From NCBI GenBank assembly GCA_009692745.1, contig SHYO01000010.1:1-42824 (forward strand): a stretch of DNA of 42,824 nucleotides, given 5' to 3'. Source of the stretch: Chloroflexota bacterium (GTDB lineage Bacteria > Chloroflexota > Anaerolineae > Epilineales > SHYO01). Below the pieces are notes generated by a model. It had not been told where the DNA came from. It saw only the letters and a program-made list of their open reading frames with translations, and ran no database searches. Position numbers and translations under genes: made by a program. Shown here piece by piece: positions 34,394 to 42,784 of the stretch; position 1 is the first letter of the stretch, and each line of letters opens with the position of its first letter.

Positions 34394-34738
34394 CTAAACC
34401 AGGCCCTTAGGCACCAGATACCAGTAGGCCTGGTTGAAGGCTATTTTTTCGTAATGGTAAACGCGGCTGGGTTTAGGAGGATCGGGCGGATGGTGATAAT
34501 CGAAGACCAGTTGGCTGGCCTGCTCATACCCGGTCTCCAGGAAGCACATCACGTGCCCGTCGTACCGGGCATTCTTCCCATCTATGGCCTCGTCCCGCAC
34601 AGTGGCGGCAATCCGCTCTGCCACGACTTTGGCCTCAAAATGGGCGGCCGAGCCGCTCTTCGACACCGGCAAATCGGTGGCGTCACCGATACCGAATATC
34701 CTGGGATCAACTTTGCTTACCAGTGTTTCGCGGTCCAC
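34394..34738 (-). pseudogene. C-terminal remnant of a sulfide:quinone oxidoreductase-type flavoprotein
   Basis: The frame gives 114 residues that match only the end of this NAD(P)H-disulfide-like family: VDPRIFGIGDATDLPVSKSG (FAD-contacting GIGD), SAAHFEAKVVAERIA, YDGHVMCFLETGYEQASQLVFDYHHPPDPPKPSR and the end FNQAYWYLVPKGLV. Full members are close to 400 residues with an N-terminal Rossmann FAD site and catalytic cysteines, all absent here. Upstream sequence in frame is closed by TAG within about 20 codons and does not look like the family. So this is a gene fragment left by deletion or decay, probably not functional. Confidence 0.8.
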
Positions 34739-34925
34739 TATAGTATCCGTGAATGTAGTAAAAACATCACGAAAACACGGCTATGGTGGCTAAAAGCCAG
34801 GTAGATGTTATCAATACTTTTATCTTACCAGGTAGTTGTCGTAAATTGTTTTTAAAATTGGTACTAAATTGGTGAGAATATCAGATGTACTCGCCCCCAA
34901 TTTAATAATTGCCCTGATACCAGAT

Positions 34926-34954
34926 TTGCAGCGAAGCACAGGAATGCTTATAAT
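34926..34954 (+). promoter_or_regulatory. Promoter of the adenylate kinase pair
   Basis: TTGCAG (34926-34931), a 17-base spacer and TATAAT (34949-34954), ending 38 bases before the ATG at 34993. Confidence 0.75.
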
Positions 34955-34992
34955 GCGTAGAATATCACAAACCTCGATGAGGAGTAGCTGCG

Positions 34993-35664
34993 ATGGCCCT
35001 ACCGGATAGACCTTTTTACGTTGTGCTGATGGGACCACCTGGGGCGGGGAAGGGCACCCAATCCGCAATTCTGGAGAACGAAATGGGTCTGAAGCGTGTG
35101 GCCAGTGGAGATCTCTTTCGGGAAAACCTGGTTAAGGGTACCCCTATGGGTGTACAGGCTAAGTCATATATGGATCGCGGAGAACTTGTACCCGACGATG
35201 TTACCGTAGGCATGATTCGTGAGCGTCTCACCCGGTCAGATTGTCAAAAAGGGGCTATTCTGGACGGTTTCCCGCGGACCCTCCCTCAGGCATACTCCCT
35301 GGACCGGATGTTGGGCATGGCCGGGCGCCGCATCAACATTGCTATCAGTATTTCTGTTCCAGATGAAGTCATCATGGAGCGGATGACCGGGCGCCGGGTG
35401 TGCCGGGCCTATGGACACGTTTATCATGTGATCTTCAATCCCTCTAAGGATCCTCAGATCTGTGATGTTGACGGCAGTGAACTCTACCAGCGGGATGATG
35501 ATAAAGAAGATACAGTGCGCAATAGATTGTACGTATACTACAAACAGACGGCTCCACTGATCGGATATTATTTTGCTAAGGGCGTATTGGTCGAGATGGA
35601 TGGAAATCAGCCTATCGAGGAAGTCCACGGTCTCTTGGGGCAGATTATGGCTTCTCAAGCTTGA
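34993..35664 (+). CDS. adk: Adenylate kinase
   Basis: A 223-residue nucleoside monophosphate kinase converting AMP and ATP to two ADP. The P-loop is GPPGAGKGTQ (about 14-23). AMP-site blocks are ASGDLFRENL and DGFPRTLPQA. The long-form LID domain lies at about 132-170 (GRRVCRAYGHVYHV ... ICDVDGSELYQRDDD). In long-form enzymes of Gram-positive type the LID holds zinc by C-x2-C and C-x2-C/D; here the pattern is C-R-A-Y and C-D-V-D, so one ligand is missing and the site may be empty. ATG 34993 follows GAGGAGTAGCTGCG. The stop overlaps the next gene (TGATG), so translation is coupled. Confidence 0.92.
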   Translation: MALPDRPFYVVLMGPPGAGKGTQSAILENEMGLKRVASGDLFRENLVKGTPMGVQAKSYMDRGELVPDDVTVGMIRERLTRSDCQKGAILDGFPRTLPQAYSLDRMLGMAGRRINIAISISVPDEVIMERMTGRRVCRAYGHVYHVIFNPSKDPQICDVDGSELYQRDDDKEDTVRNRLYVYYKQTAPLIGYYFAKGVLVEMDGNQPIEEVHGLLGQIMASQA

Positions 35665-37742
35665 TGGACAAGGTTCTATTGGGAAAAACATTACGTCCCG
35701 TGCGATGCAGGTTTCTCTCACTTAGACTTCTGTTAATCAGTGTTATTATGCTTGGCTTGGCGGATGGGCTGGCTCCCCGGTCGCATGTAACATCGGCAGC
35801 GGCTACTACAGCGGCGCTGCCGGTCGACAACCTCCCCGTATGGCGTTGCGATCCTCTCAGCGACAACCCACTATGCGCCGGTCGGGTCAATGATATTCAA
35901 ATGTTTTCCGCACAGGAAGGCTGGGCCGCCGGAGAGCAGGGCATCCTGCTCCACTATCTGGATGGAAGTTGGGAACGGGTCAAAGCGCCCGGGGTTAACG
36001 CGCTTTCCAGCCTGCTCACCTTGCGCTTTTCCGACCCCGACCACGGTTGGCTCAGCGGGCTAACCTATGACAATACGGGGGCCTTACAAGGGCTCTTGCT
36101 GAGATATGATAGTGGTGCATGGTCACTTTTTCCCGCTCCCCCCAACCTGGGTTTCAGAGAAATCGTCACCCTCAGCGCCAACGACGCCTGGGCTGTAAGT
36201 AGCGGTGGGCGTATCTTCCACTATGCTATTCCGGCCGGAGGGTCATTAGCGGAATGGCAGAATGTGCCGAGCCCCACGGGCTACCCGCTGAACGGGTTGG
36301 CTATGCGCAGCTCCACAGAAGGGTGGGCGGTGGGCAATTTCGGCGCGATACTCCACTATTCCCAGGTCAGCGGCGAGATTGGACCCACCTGGAAAGAAGT
36401 AGCCAGTGGCACGCAAACCCTTCTGACTAAAGTGGCTTACGATCCGCGCGATCCGCGCCGGGTTTGGGCGATCGGTGAAAAGGGCATCATCTTGAAAACT
36501 GACGGCGCTGGTTGGCAGCAGGTCTATTCCTCCACCATAACCCGCCTGGAAGATATCGCCTTCACACCCTACGACGGCTGGGCTGTGGGCGAAGGAGGAG
36601 TGATCCTGCGCTACCAGGGTGGCACCTGGGACCTGGCGAGCTACTCTCCCGTTACTGAGCATCTCTTCGGCCTCTCTACCATCCAAACTGGCGAAGTCTG
36701 GACCACCGGAGACAGAGCCACTCTGCTCTCTTACCCGGGTGGGCAAAGCGCTTCATGGGAAATCTTAAGTCACACCCTGGGGCTAATCTATACCGGGTTA
36801 TCTGCTGCCATGCCGCTTAGCGGTGCCGCTCCTTTGCGCATCTGGGCTGCCGGGTTGCGCCAGGAGGGCTTGAAGAGCAGCGCTTATCTGCTCCAGGGCG
36901 GGGATATTCCCTGGCGAGTGGTTGCTACTTTGCCAGATTATGTATCTCTCGCCATCGGCGCGGTAGGCGTCAGCGATCTTTATGCCCTGGGTGCTCAGGT
37001 GGATCAACAAGGTATCTCCCATATCCAGGCGATACATATTTCGCCGACGGGTTGGGAACAAAGCGAACCTGGTCTGCAGGGGGTACCGCGCGCCCTGGTA
37101 GTTTATCTCACCGCCGGTAGTATGGAAGGTTGGGGCTTTGGTGATGGGGGATTACTGCTACATTTACAACAAAGGATCTGGACGAGCGCGCCTTCTCCCA
37201 CCGATCACTCCATTGAAGCTGTGGCTATGGCCGATGAGCGCCACGGTTATGCTGTCGGCGCCGTGGGCACCATCCTGCAGTATCGCAAACCTTCCCAAGG
37301 AACGGGCTTCTGGCAAAGGGATTTCTCCGCCAGTGAAGAGAACCTGCACGGGGTTGCCGTGTTGCCCGTTCCTGAAACCGGCAGTTTTGAGGGTTGGGCG
37401 GTGGGTGACAACGGTCTGATCCAACATCTATCCCAGGTCCATCCTGAGGATGACCCCATCTGGGAAATCTTCCCCAGTCCGACCAGCGAGCGGTTGTTGG
37501 ATGTGAAAATGCCCAACCGGGATGAGGCCTGGGCGGTTGGGGGTAGGGGTACGGTGTTGCACTATAGCCGCCAGAGCAATAGCTGGCAGATGGTGCCCTC
37601 CGGCACGGAATACAATCTCACCAGCGTGGCCGGGTTCTCCTCCGCCTTCTTGTGGGCCGGCAGTACCTCGGGAGTTATGTTACGGGCCGAAGGTGTGCTG
37701 CCGCTCCACACCTTCTTACCGTTGCTCGGGACGGGGCGTTAG
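35664..37742 (+). CDS. Large secreted beta-propeller protein with GWAVGxxG repeats
   Basis: A 692-residue protein from ATG 35664 (TTG 35661 also in frame). A signal segment of about 40 residues ends near TSAAAT. The rest is about 11 repeats of roughly 45 residues, each with a (G/A)WAVGxxGxIL(H/R)Y core: EGWAAGEQGILLHY, DAWAVSSGGRIFHY, EGWAVGNFGAILHY, VWAIGEKGIILKT, DGWAVGEGGVILRY, EGWGFGDGGLLLHL, GYAVGAVGTILQY, EGWAVGDNGLIQHL and EAWAVGGRGTVLHY among them. This is the YCF48/photosystem-stability-type or BNR-like propeller. It ends LPLHTFLPLLGTGR. Function is unknown; a binding or surface role is likely. Coupling to adenylate kinase is unexpected and may only reflect gene order. Confidence 0.82.
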   Translation: MDKVLLGKTLRPVRCRFLSLRLLLISVIMLGLADGLAPRSHVTSAAATTAALPVDNLPVWRCDPLSDNPLCAGRVNDIQMFSAQEGWAAGEQGILLHYLDGSWERVKAPGVNALSSLLTLRFSDPDHGWLSGLTYDNTGALQGLLLRYDSGAWSLFPAPPNLGFREIVTLSANDAWAVSSGGRIFHYAIPAGGSLAEWQNVPSPTGYPLNGLAMRSSTEGWAVGNFGAILHYSQVSGEIGPTWKEVASGTQTLLTKVAYDPRDPRRVWAIGEKGIILKTDGAGWQQVYSSTITRLEDIAFTPYDGWAVGEGGVILRYQGGTWDLASYSPVTEHLFGLSTIQTGEVWTTGDRATLLSYPGGQSASWEILSHTLGLIYTGLSAAMPLSGAAPLRIWAAGLRQEGLKSSAYLLQGGDIPWRVVATLPDYVSLAIGAVGVSDLYALGAQVDQQGISHIQAIHISPTGWEQSEPGLQGVPRALVVYLTAGSMEGWGFGDGGLLLHLQQRIWTSAPSPTDHSIEAVAMADERHGYAVGAVGTILQYRKPSQGTGFWQRDFSASEENLHGVAVLPVPETGSFEGWAVGDNGLIQHLSQVHPEDDPIWEIFPSPTSERLLDVKMPNRDEAWAVGGRGTVLHYSRQSNSWQMVPSGTEYNLTSVAGFSSAFLWAGSTSGVMLRAEGVLPLHTFLPLLGTGR

Positions 37743-38257
37743 GTGATCTCCACCAACTTCTGTCCCCGGTCAACGACTTGCTTTTCCTCGCAATAGATGG
37801 CGGTCACCCGGCCTGCCCGGGGCGCGATTAGCCGCAGCTCCATCTTCATCGCTTCGAGCATAACCAGCGGCTGGCCCGTTTTCACGTGATCGCCGATCTT
37901 GACCAGAATCGCGACGACCTGGCCTGGCATGGCTGCTTCCAGACTTCCGCCGTCCTCCCGGGTTTTATACTGGGAAAACCCCGATTGGGCAGTATGCAGG
38001 ACTGTCACGTTGGCGCCCAAGGCTACCTGGACTGTTTCATTTTGCCGCGCGACGTAAGCCAGCCATCTCTCTCCGCCGGGTTGTAGCTCCAGGTGTAACC
38101 GCCCTGCTTCCGGTTGGTGAGCCTGGACGGTATAAATCCGGCCATCTACCGTCACCCGCAGCATATCCCCTTCCCGCACTACCCGCACCACCCGCACGGT
38201 GTCTTTTTTGTCTTGATAGCGGATCTCCACCTCAGCCGCTTCCCAGGCGGAAATCAT
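37739..38257 (-). CDS. Biotin carboxyl carrier protein of an acyl-CoA carboxylase
   Basis: About 172 residues from ATG 38257; GTG 38230 right after the accC stop is an alternative start. The C-terminal 75 residues are a biotinyl domain: GGSLEAAMPGQVVAILVKIGDHVKTGQPLVMLEAMKMELRLIAPRAG, with the biotin-bearing Lys in EAMKM, then VTAIYCEEKQVVDRGQKLVEI. The N-terminal part has short beta strands like the BT-domain region of propionyl/methylcrotonyl-type subunits. It overlaps the end of the biotin carboxylase gene. No carboxyltransferase gene is in this window, so the acyl-CoA substrate is open. Confidence 0.9.
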   Translation of the reverse strand: MISAWEAAEVEIRYQDKKDTVRVVRVVREGDMLRVTVDGRIYTVQAHQPEAGRLHLELQPGGERWLAYVARQNETVQVALGANVTVLHTAQSGFSQYKTREDGGSLEAAMPGQVVAILVKIGDHVKTGQPLVMLEAMKMELRLIAPRAGRVTAIYCEEKQVVDRGQKLVEIT

Positions 38258-39761
38258 CCGCTTTGTACCAGGGGTTAAAAGCATCGCCCTCGGTGGGCGT
38301 GACCGCGCCGTTTGCCGGGCGTGCTCCCCCATGTTCCATAAATTGAGCCACAGCTGCCGCAATCAGCACCTGGTCAGAAACCGGCGTACTCGGTGGCGGC
38401 CAATCGTGCCCGGCTAGCAACCCTTCGATGAACTGGGTCGTCGCCTGTCCTGCCTGGAACTCCGGTTGGTCCAGGATGTGCTGCAAAAACGTGATATTGG
38501 TGGCCGGTCCCAAGATGGTGTAATGGGAGAGCGCCCATGCCATCTTCTGCAGCGCATCCGCCCGGTTCTCCCCCCTCACTATCAGTTTGGCGATTAACGG
38601 GTCGTAATAGCGGGTAATCTCCATGCCGGTCATAATGCCAGTATCCACCCGCACCTGGGGTCCTAGGGGCACCTCGATCCGCAACAGCTTGCCGGTAGAG
38701 GGCAGAAAACCCTGGGCCGGGTCCTCGGCATAAATGCGGCACTCGATGGCGTGGCCATGTTGGGAGATATCGGCCTGCCGGTAGGGGAGAGGCTCTCCGG
38801 CGGCGATGCGGATTTGGGCTTTGACCAGGTCAAGGCCCAGGACACTTTCCGTGATAGGGTGTTCCACCTGGAGCCGGGTGTTCATTTCCAGGAAATAGAA
38901 GTTCCCGGAGCCATCCACCAGGAATTCAACTGTGCCTGCATTTACATAATTGACGGCCTGGGCTGCCGCTATGGCTGTTGCACCCATGCGCTGCCGCAGC
39001 GACCTATCCCGGGACATCGCTAAAAAAGGGGAAGGGCTCTCTTCAATGATCTTCTGGTGGCGGCGTTGTATGGAGCATTCACGTTCGTAGAGGTGGATCG
39101 TATGCCCGTGACGGTCTGCCAAGATCTGAAATTCTATATGGCGCGGCGCCGCCAGGTACTTTTCCAGGTAGATTTGCCCATCTCCGAAGGCGTGCTGCGC
39201 CTCGCGCTCGGCCGCGGCCAGCGCCAGGGGTAATTCTGCTTCCTCTTCTACTAATCGCATGCCCTTGCCGCCGCCCCCGGCAGCGGCTTTAACCAGCAGG
39301 GGGTAGCCGAGGCGCCGGGCGGCGGATTGGTACTCCGCCGGGCTGCCGCCTCCCTCATATCCAGGCACCACCGGCACCCCTGCGGTCTGCATACGCGCCC
39401 GGGCGGATGTTTTACTTCCCATCGTCGCCATAGCAGCCGGGTCGGGTCCGATAAACACCAACCCCGCCGCTTGCACTTGCTGCGCAAAAGCCGCACTTTC
39501 AGATAAAAAGCCGTACCCGGGATGGATGGCTGCCGCCCCTTGTGCCAGGGCAGCCGCAATGATCTTCTCGCCCCGTAAATATGATTCAGCCGGCGCGGCA
39601 GGGCCAATGCAAACCGCCCGATCGGCCAGGGCAGGATGCAGCGCCGTACGGTCGGCCTCGGAATAGACGGCCACCGTTTCGATCCCCATCTCCTGGCAGG
39701 CGCGGATAATCCGGACAGCAATCTCGCCCCGGTTAGCGATCAGAATGCGTTTAAAAACCAT
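38232..39761 (-). CDS. accC: Biotin carboxylase subunit of acyl-CoA carboxylase
   Basis: A 509-residue ATP-grasp enzyme carboxylating the biotin of the carrier protein with ATP and bicarbonate. Seen are the N-terminal FKRILIANRGEIAVRIIRAC, AAIHPGYGFLSESAAFAQ, the Gly-rich ATP loop LVKAAAGGGGKGMRLV, HIEFQILADRHGHTIHLYERECSIQRRHQKIIEE, EFLVDGSGNFYFLEMNTRLQVEHPITE with the catalytic region, and AIECRIYAEDP. It is complete through the C-terminal domain, with an extra variable tail of about 50 residues. It starts 25 bases after the histidine kinase gene and overlaps the carrier gene. Confidence 0.93.
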   Translation of the reverse strand: MVFKRILIANRGEIAVRIIRACQEMGIETVAVYSEADRTALHPALADRAVCIGPAAPAESYLRGEKIIAAALAQGAAAIHPGYGFLSESAAFAQQVQAAGLVFIGPDPAAMATMGSKTSARARMQTAGVPVVPGYEGGGSPAEYQSAARRLGYPLLVKAAAGGGGKGMRLVEEEAELPLALAAAEREAQHAFGDGQIYLEKYLAAPRHIEFQILADRHGHTIHLYERECSIQRRHQKIIEESPSPFLAMSRDRSLRQRMGATAIAAAQAVNYVNAGTVEFLVDGSGNFYFLEMNTRLQVEHPITESVLGLDLVKAQIRIAAGEPLPYRQADISQHGHAIECRIYAEDPAQGFLPSTGKLLRIEVPLGPQVRVDTGIMTGMEITRYYDPLIAKLIVRGENRADALQKMAWALSHYTILGPATNITFLQHILDQPEFQAGQATTQFIEGLLAGHDWPPPSTPVSDQVLIAAAVAQFMEHGGARPANGAVTPTEGDAFNPWYKADDFRLGSG

Positions 39762-39786
39762 ACAACCACAACCCTTTCAGCGCCGT

Positions 39787-41229
39787 TTATGCTAAAACCG
39801 GGTGCTCTTGCCCTTCCCTGACAGAAACAGGTGTCTCTTCCGGGGGAGGCGCAGCTTTGGGGAGTAAAACCGTAAATTCGGTTCCTTTGCCGGGCGCGCT
39901 CTGGACGGAAATCGTGCCGTGCATACTATCGACCAGTGTCTGAGCAATCGCCAGGCCCAGGCCCGAGTCGGAACCGCTGCGCGCGGTATCCCCCCGGAAG
40001 AAGCGCTCAAAAATGTGGGGCAGTTTCTCAGGTTCTATGCCGATGCCAGTATCGCGCACTTTGACAGACACGAACTTTTCACAGACTATCGTGGAAACCA
40101 CTATCTGGCCCTCCGGCGGTGTGAATTTCAGGGCGTTGTCCAACAGAATCAACATCACCTGTTTCAAGCCATCGTGGTTTCCCATTACGGCTGCATCGAC
40201 CACATGCTCACACTCGATGGTGCGCTCGGGGTTGAGCAGTCTGGCCCGCCGGCATAGCTCTTCAATCAGGGGTTTCATCGTCACCACCTCGATGGCCAGG
40301 GGTTGTCCTGCATCCGCACGGGCTAATACCAGCAGATTATTCACCAATCTGATCAGGCGGTCACATTCTTCTACGGTATCGGTGAGCACCGCTTTGCGAT
40401 CCTCAGCGCTGATAGGAGGCTCGTGCTGTAGCAGCCCCACATTGCCACGGATGGTGGTCATCGGGGTGCGCAATTCATGGGAAGCATCTGCGATGAAACG
40501 GCGCTGGGTTTGTAAGGACTGTTTTAACTGCAGATACGCCAATTTCAGCTCCGTTAGCATGGTGTTGAAGGTTTTGGCCAGTTGCCCGATCTCATCGTTG
40601 GGCCCGGAATATTGCAGGCGGCGGTCAAAGTCTCTTTCCGCTCCGATGGCCTGAGCCGTTTGTGTAATGCGGTGGATCGGCCGGAGCGTCAGCCCAGCCA
40701 TGATCCAGCCGATGCCAAAGGCGGCTAAGGTTACCAGGCTGCCACCGATTGCGATAATCCGGCGGAAGGCATCCAGGGCGTTATCCAACTCCCCTAAAGA
40801 GCGAGCCACCTGGAGTACGCCGATGATACGGCCCGGAACGGGAATGGGGGTGTTGAATATCAGAAACCGTTGATCATCGATCAAGGTGATCTCGCTCCAG
40901 GATTTGCCACTTTGGAGGGTAGCGGTACCGGTGTCGCTCAAGGGCAGCACCACACTGCCCAGGTTAGGTGTCCGGTCTACCACCTCACCGGTAATGCGCC
41001 TGGTCTGAATATACGTTTCAGGTGCAGCAAACCTGCTGGTCGGAAATGGGCCGTGATCGAAGCGGAAGTCTCTGGTGGTCAGCACACGCTTAGCTTCCGT
41101 CTCAAGGGTATCCTCCATCACAGAGAGGTTAACTTGGGAAACAGTGACATAGACCACGATGCTGAAAGCCACCAGGGTCAACCCCAGGATAGCGCTATAG
41201 ATCAGGGTGAGCCGGAGACGTATAGACAT
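39787..41229 (-). CDS. Sensor histidine kinase, HAMP-HisKA-HATPase
   Basis: A 480-residue classical membrane kinase. Helix one is about 8-32, the extracytoplasmic sensor about 33-158, helix two about 159-180, HAMP about 181-235. HisKA carries the acceptor His251 in FIADASHELRTPMTTIRGNV. HATPase_c follows with NALKFTPPEG (N-box), VRDTGIGIEPEKLPHIFERF (G1, F) and DSGLGLAIAQTLVDSMHG (G2). It lies 23 bases after its response regulator, so the pair is clear. The signal is unknown. The next genes downstream encode acyl-CoA carboxylase parts, only 25 bases away, suggesting one transcript. Confidence 0.94.
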   Translation of the reverse strand: MSIRLRLTLIYSAILGLTLVAFSIVVYVTVSQVNLSVMEDTLETEAKRVLTTRDFRFDHGPFPTSRFAAPETYIQTRRITGEVVDRTPNLGSVVLPLSDTGTATLQSGKSWSEITLIDDQRFLIFNTPIPVPGRIIGVLQVARSLGELDNALDAFRRIIAIGGSLVTLAAFGIGWIMAGLTLRPIHRITQTAQAIGAERDFDRRLQYSGPNDEIGQLAKTFNTMLTELKLAYLQLKQSLQTQRRFIADASHELRTPMTTIRGNVGLLQHEPPISAEDRKAVLTDTVEECDRLIRLVNNLLVLARADAGQPLAIEVVTMKPLIEELCRRARLLNPERTIECEHVVDAAVMGNHDGLKQVMLILLDNALKFTPPEGQIVVSTIVCEKFVSVKVRDTGIGIEPEKLPHIFERFFRGDTARSGSDSGLGLAIAQTLVDSMHGTISVQSAPGKGTEFTVLLPKAAPPPEETPVSVREGQEHPVLA

Positions 41230-41252
41230 AGCGTGATCGCTTTCGTAGCCTC

Positions 41253-41927
41253 TTAAATTTCCCGCAGCACGTAGCCGACGCCGCGCACCGTCTGAATCAA
41301 GCGCGCTTCTCCACCCGCTTCCGTCTTGGCGCGCAGGTAGCCGATATATACATCCAATACATTCCCATCTCCGCCAAAATCATAGCCCCACACATCCATC
41401 AAAATCTTATCCCTGGGTAGGACGCGCCGCGCCTGGCGCATTAAGTACGAAAGGAGATCGAACTCTTTCGGCCTTAATTCCATGGGCCGGTCGCCGCGCC
41501 GCGCCTCGCGGGTCATGGGGTCAATCAACATATCCAAAAATGCTAGCGGCTTTTCCAGATTATCCGGCTCGGTGCGGCGCAGCAGGGCCCTGATGCGCGC
41601 CAACAATTCCGCCGGTGCGAAGGGCTTAATCAGGTAATCATCCGCGCCGCTATCCAACCCCTTTACCCGGTCTTCTACGGCATCCTTGGCCGTGAGCATT
41701 AAAATGGGGATAGCACTGGTGTTGCGCAATCTCCTGGCGACTTCGATGCCTTCCATCTTGGGCATCAGCCAATCGAGCACTACCAGGTCGGGACGTTCAG
41801 TTTGTACCTTATTGAGGGTCTCTGTCCCATTCGTGGCGGTGACCACCTCATACCCCTCATATGCCAGGGTACGGCGCAACATATCCACAATCTTGCGGTC
41901 ATCATCGGCAATCAGAATAGTAGTCAT
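41253..41927 (-). CDS. OmpR/PhoB-family response regulator
   Basis: A 224-residue regulator from ATG 41927. The frame is open further upstream to 42089, but that extension is not family-like and runs into an intergenic repeat. The receiver domain (1-120) has the acidic pair ADDD, phospho-acceptor Asp52 in VVLDWLMPKMEG, Thr in MLTAKD and Lys in LIKPFAP. The winged-helix domain (about 130-224) has RPKEFDLLSYLMRQARRVLPRDKILMDVWG and YIGYLRAKTE ... IQTVRGVGYVLRE. It is the partner of the kinase that follows. Confidence 0.95.
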   Translation of the reverse strand: MTTILIADDDRKIVDMLRRTLAYEGYEVVTATNGTETLNKVQTERPDLVVLDWLMPKMEGIEVARRLRNTSAIPILMLTAKDAVEDRVKGLDSGADDYLIKPFAPAELLARIRALLRRTEPDNLEKPLAFLDMLIDPMTREARRGDRPMELRPKEFDLLSYLMRQARRVLPRDKILMDVWGYDFGGDGNVLDVYIGYLRAKTEAGGEARLIQTVRGVGYVLREI

Positions 41928-42033
41928 CTTCGTCTCTTCACACCCATCTCTAAAGATCCCGGAATCCAACGCGTCCCACGAATATATATCAGGATATCCC
42001 AAAATGCGTTGATTGCAAAATAGTAAACTGTAC

Positions 42034-42084
42034 GCTTGCAGCCGCGCGTTCTGGCCAATGCGACCAGAACGTGCGGCTGCAAGC
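42034..42084. repeat. Long intergenic inverted repeat, REP/MITE-like
   Basis: Two 21-base arms (42034-42054 and 42064-42084) are complementary at 20 of 21 positions around a 9-base loop, the exception being a G-T pair. The right arm also contains its own hairpin GTGCGGC/GCCGCAC (42071-42089), so two alternative folds exist. It lies between the response regulator promoter region and the end of the dienelactone hydrolase gene, without a T-run. Confidence 0.75.
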
Positions 42085-42111
42085 CGCACCTACAGGAAAC
42101 TGGGAGCGCTC

Positions 42112-42678
42112 CTAAGACTTCAGGTACTTATTAAACCAGCCAATTGCCTTGGACCAGCCATCTATGGCGGCATCGGCCTTATAACTTGCCCCCGTATCGT
42201 TATGAAAGGCATGGTTGGCGCCTTGGTAGAGGATCTTCTCGTAGGTCTTATTATTCTGCTTCATCGCCGCCTCAATCGCCGGAATACCAGCATCGATGCG
42301 CTGGTCTTCGCCCCCATATAAGCCTAGTACGGCGGCCTGAATACCAGGAACGTCTTCCAGTGGTGGGTTAGGGCCGTAGAAAGGTACTGCTGCTTTGATC
42401 TCCGGCGTTTTAGTGATGACCCGCCAGGTGATCCCGCCGCCGAAGCAGAAACCCACCATGCCGAAGCGGTCCTTCATCACAAAGGGCTGGCTTTGCAGGT
42501 ATTTGATACCGGCCTGGAAGTCTTTTATATAGTCGTCTGGCGCGGTATTGGACAGGACGCCCGGAATCTGGGCCTGGTCAGTCACCTTATCTGTGCCACC
42601 CTGGCGCGAGATAAGATCGACCGCCAGACCTACATATCCCGCTTTCGTCAGCCGGCGGGTCACGTCCTTAATATGTTC
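42112..42678 (-). pseudogene. Dienelactone hydrolase family protein, N-terminus cut by an insertion sequence
   Basis: The visible part reads EHIKDVTRRLTKAGYVGLAVDLISRQGG at its start, which is mid-protein in this family, then the Cys-nucleophile elbow MVGFCFGGGITWR, the acid in LYGGEDQRID and the His in GANHAFHND, ending FNKYLKS. The catalytic triad is thus present, but the first 50-100 residues before EHIKDV are missing and replaced by sequence that leads into a transposase gene. Some in-frame reading continues upstream but is not family-like. GTG 42663 could restart translation of a shortened product. The rest of the gene may lie beyond the other end of the element. Confidence 0.7.
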
Positions 42679-42730
42679 TATAGATGTCCATAAAATGAAT
42701 GAGAAATGATAGACTGGCGCAAAAAGAGAA

Positions 42731-42784
42731 ACGGATGTATCTCAATACTGAGCTCAATCAAAACCAGTAAGGAGATACATCCGT
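42731..42784 (+). promoter_or_regulatory. Hairpin that covers the transposase ribosome site and start
   Basis: ACGGATGTATCTC (42731-42743) pairs perfectly with GAGATACATCCGT (42772-42784) around a 28-base loop. The right arm contains most of AAGGAG (42769-42774) and the first two bases of the GTG start (42783). When the whole region is transcribed from outside, the start should be hidden, as known for IS10 and IS50. Confidence 0.65.
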
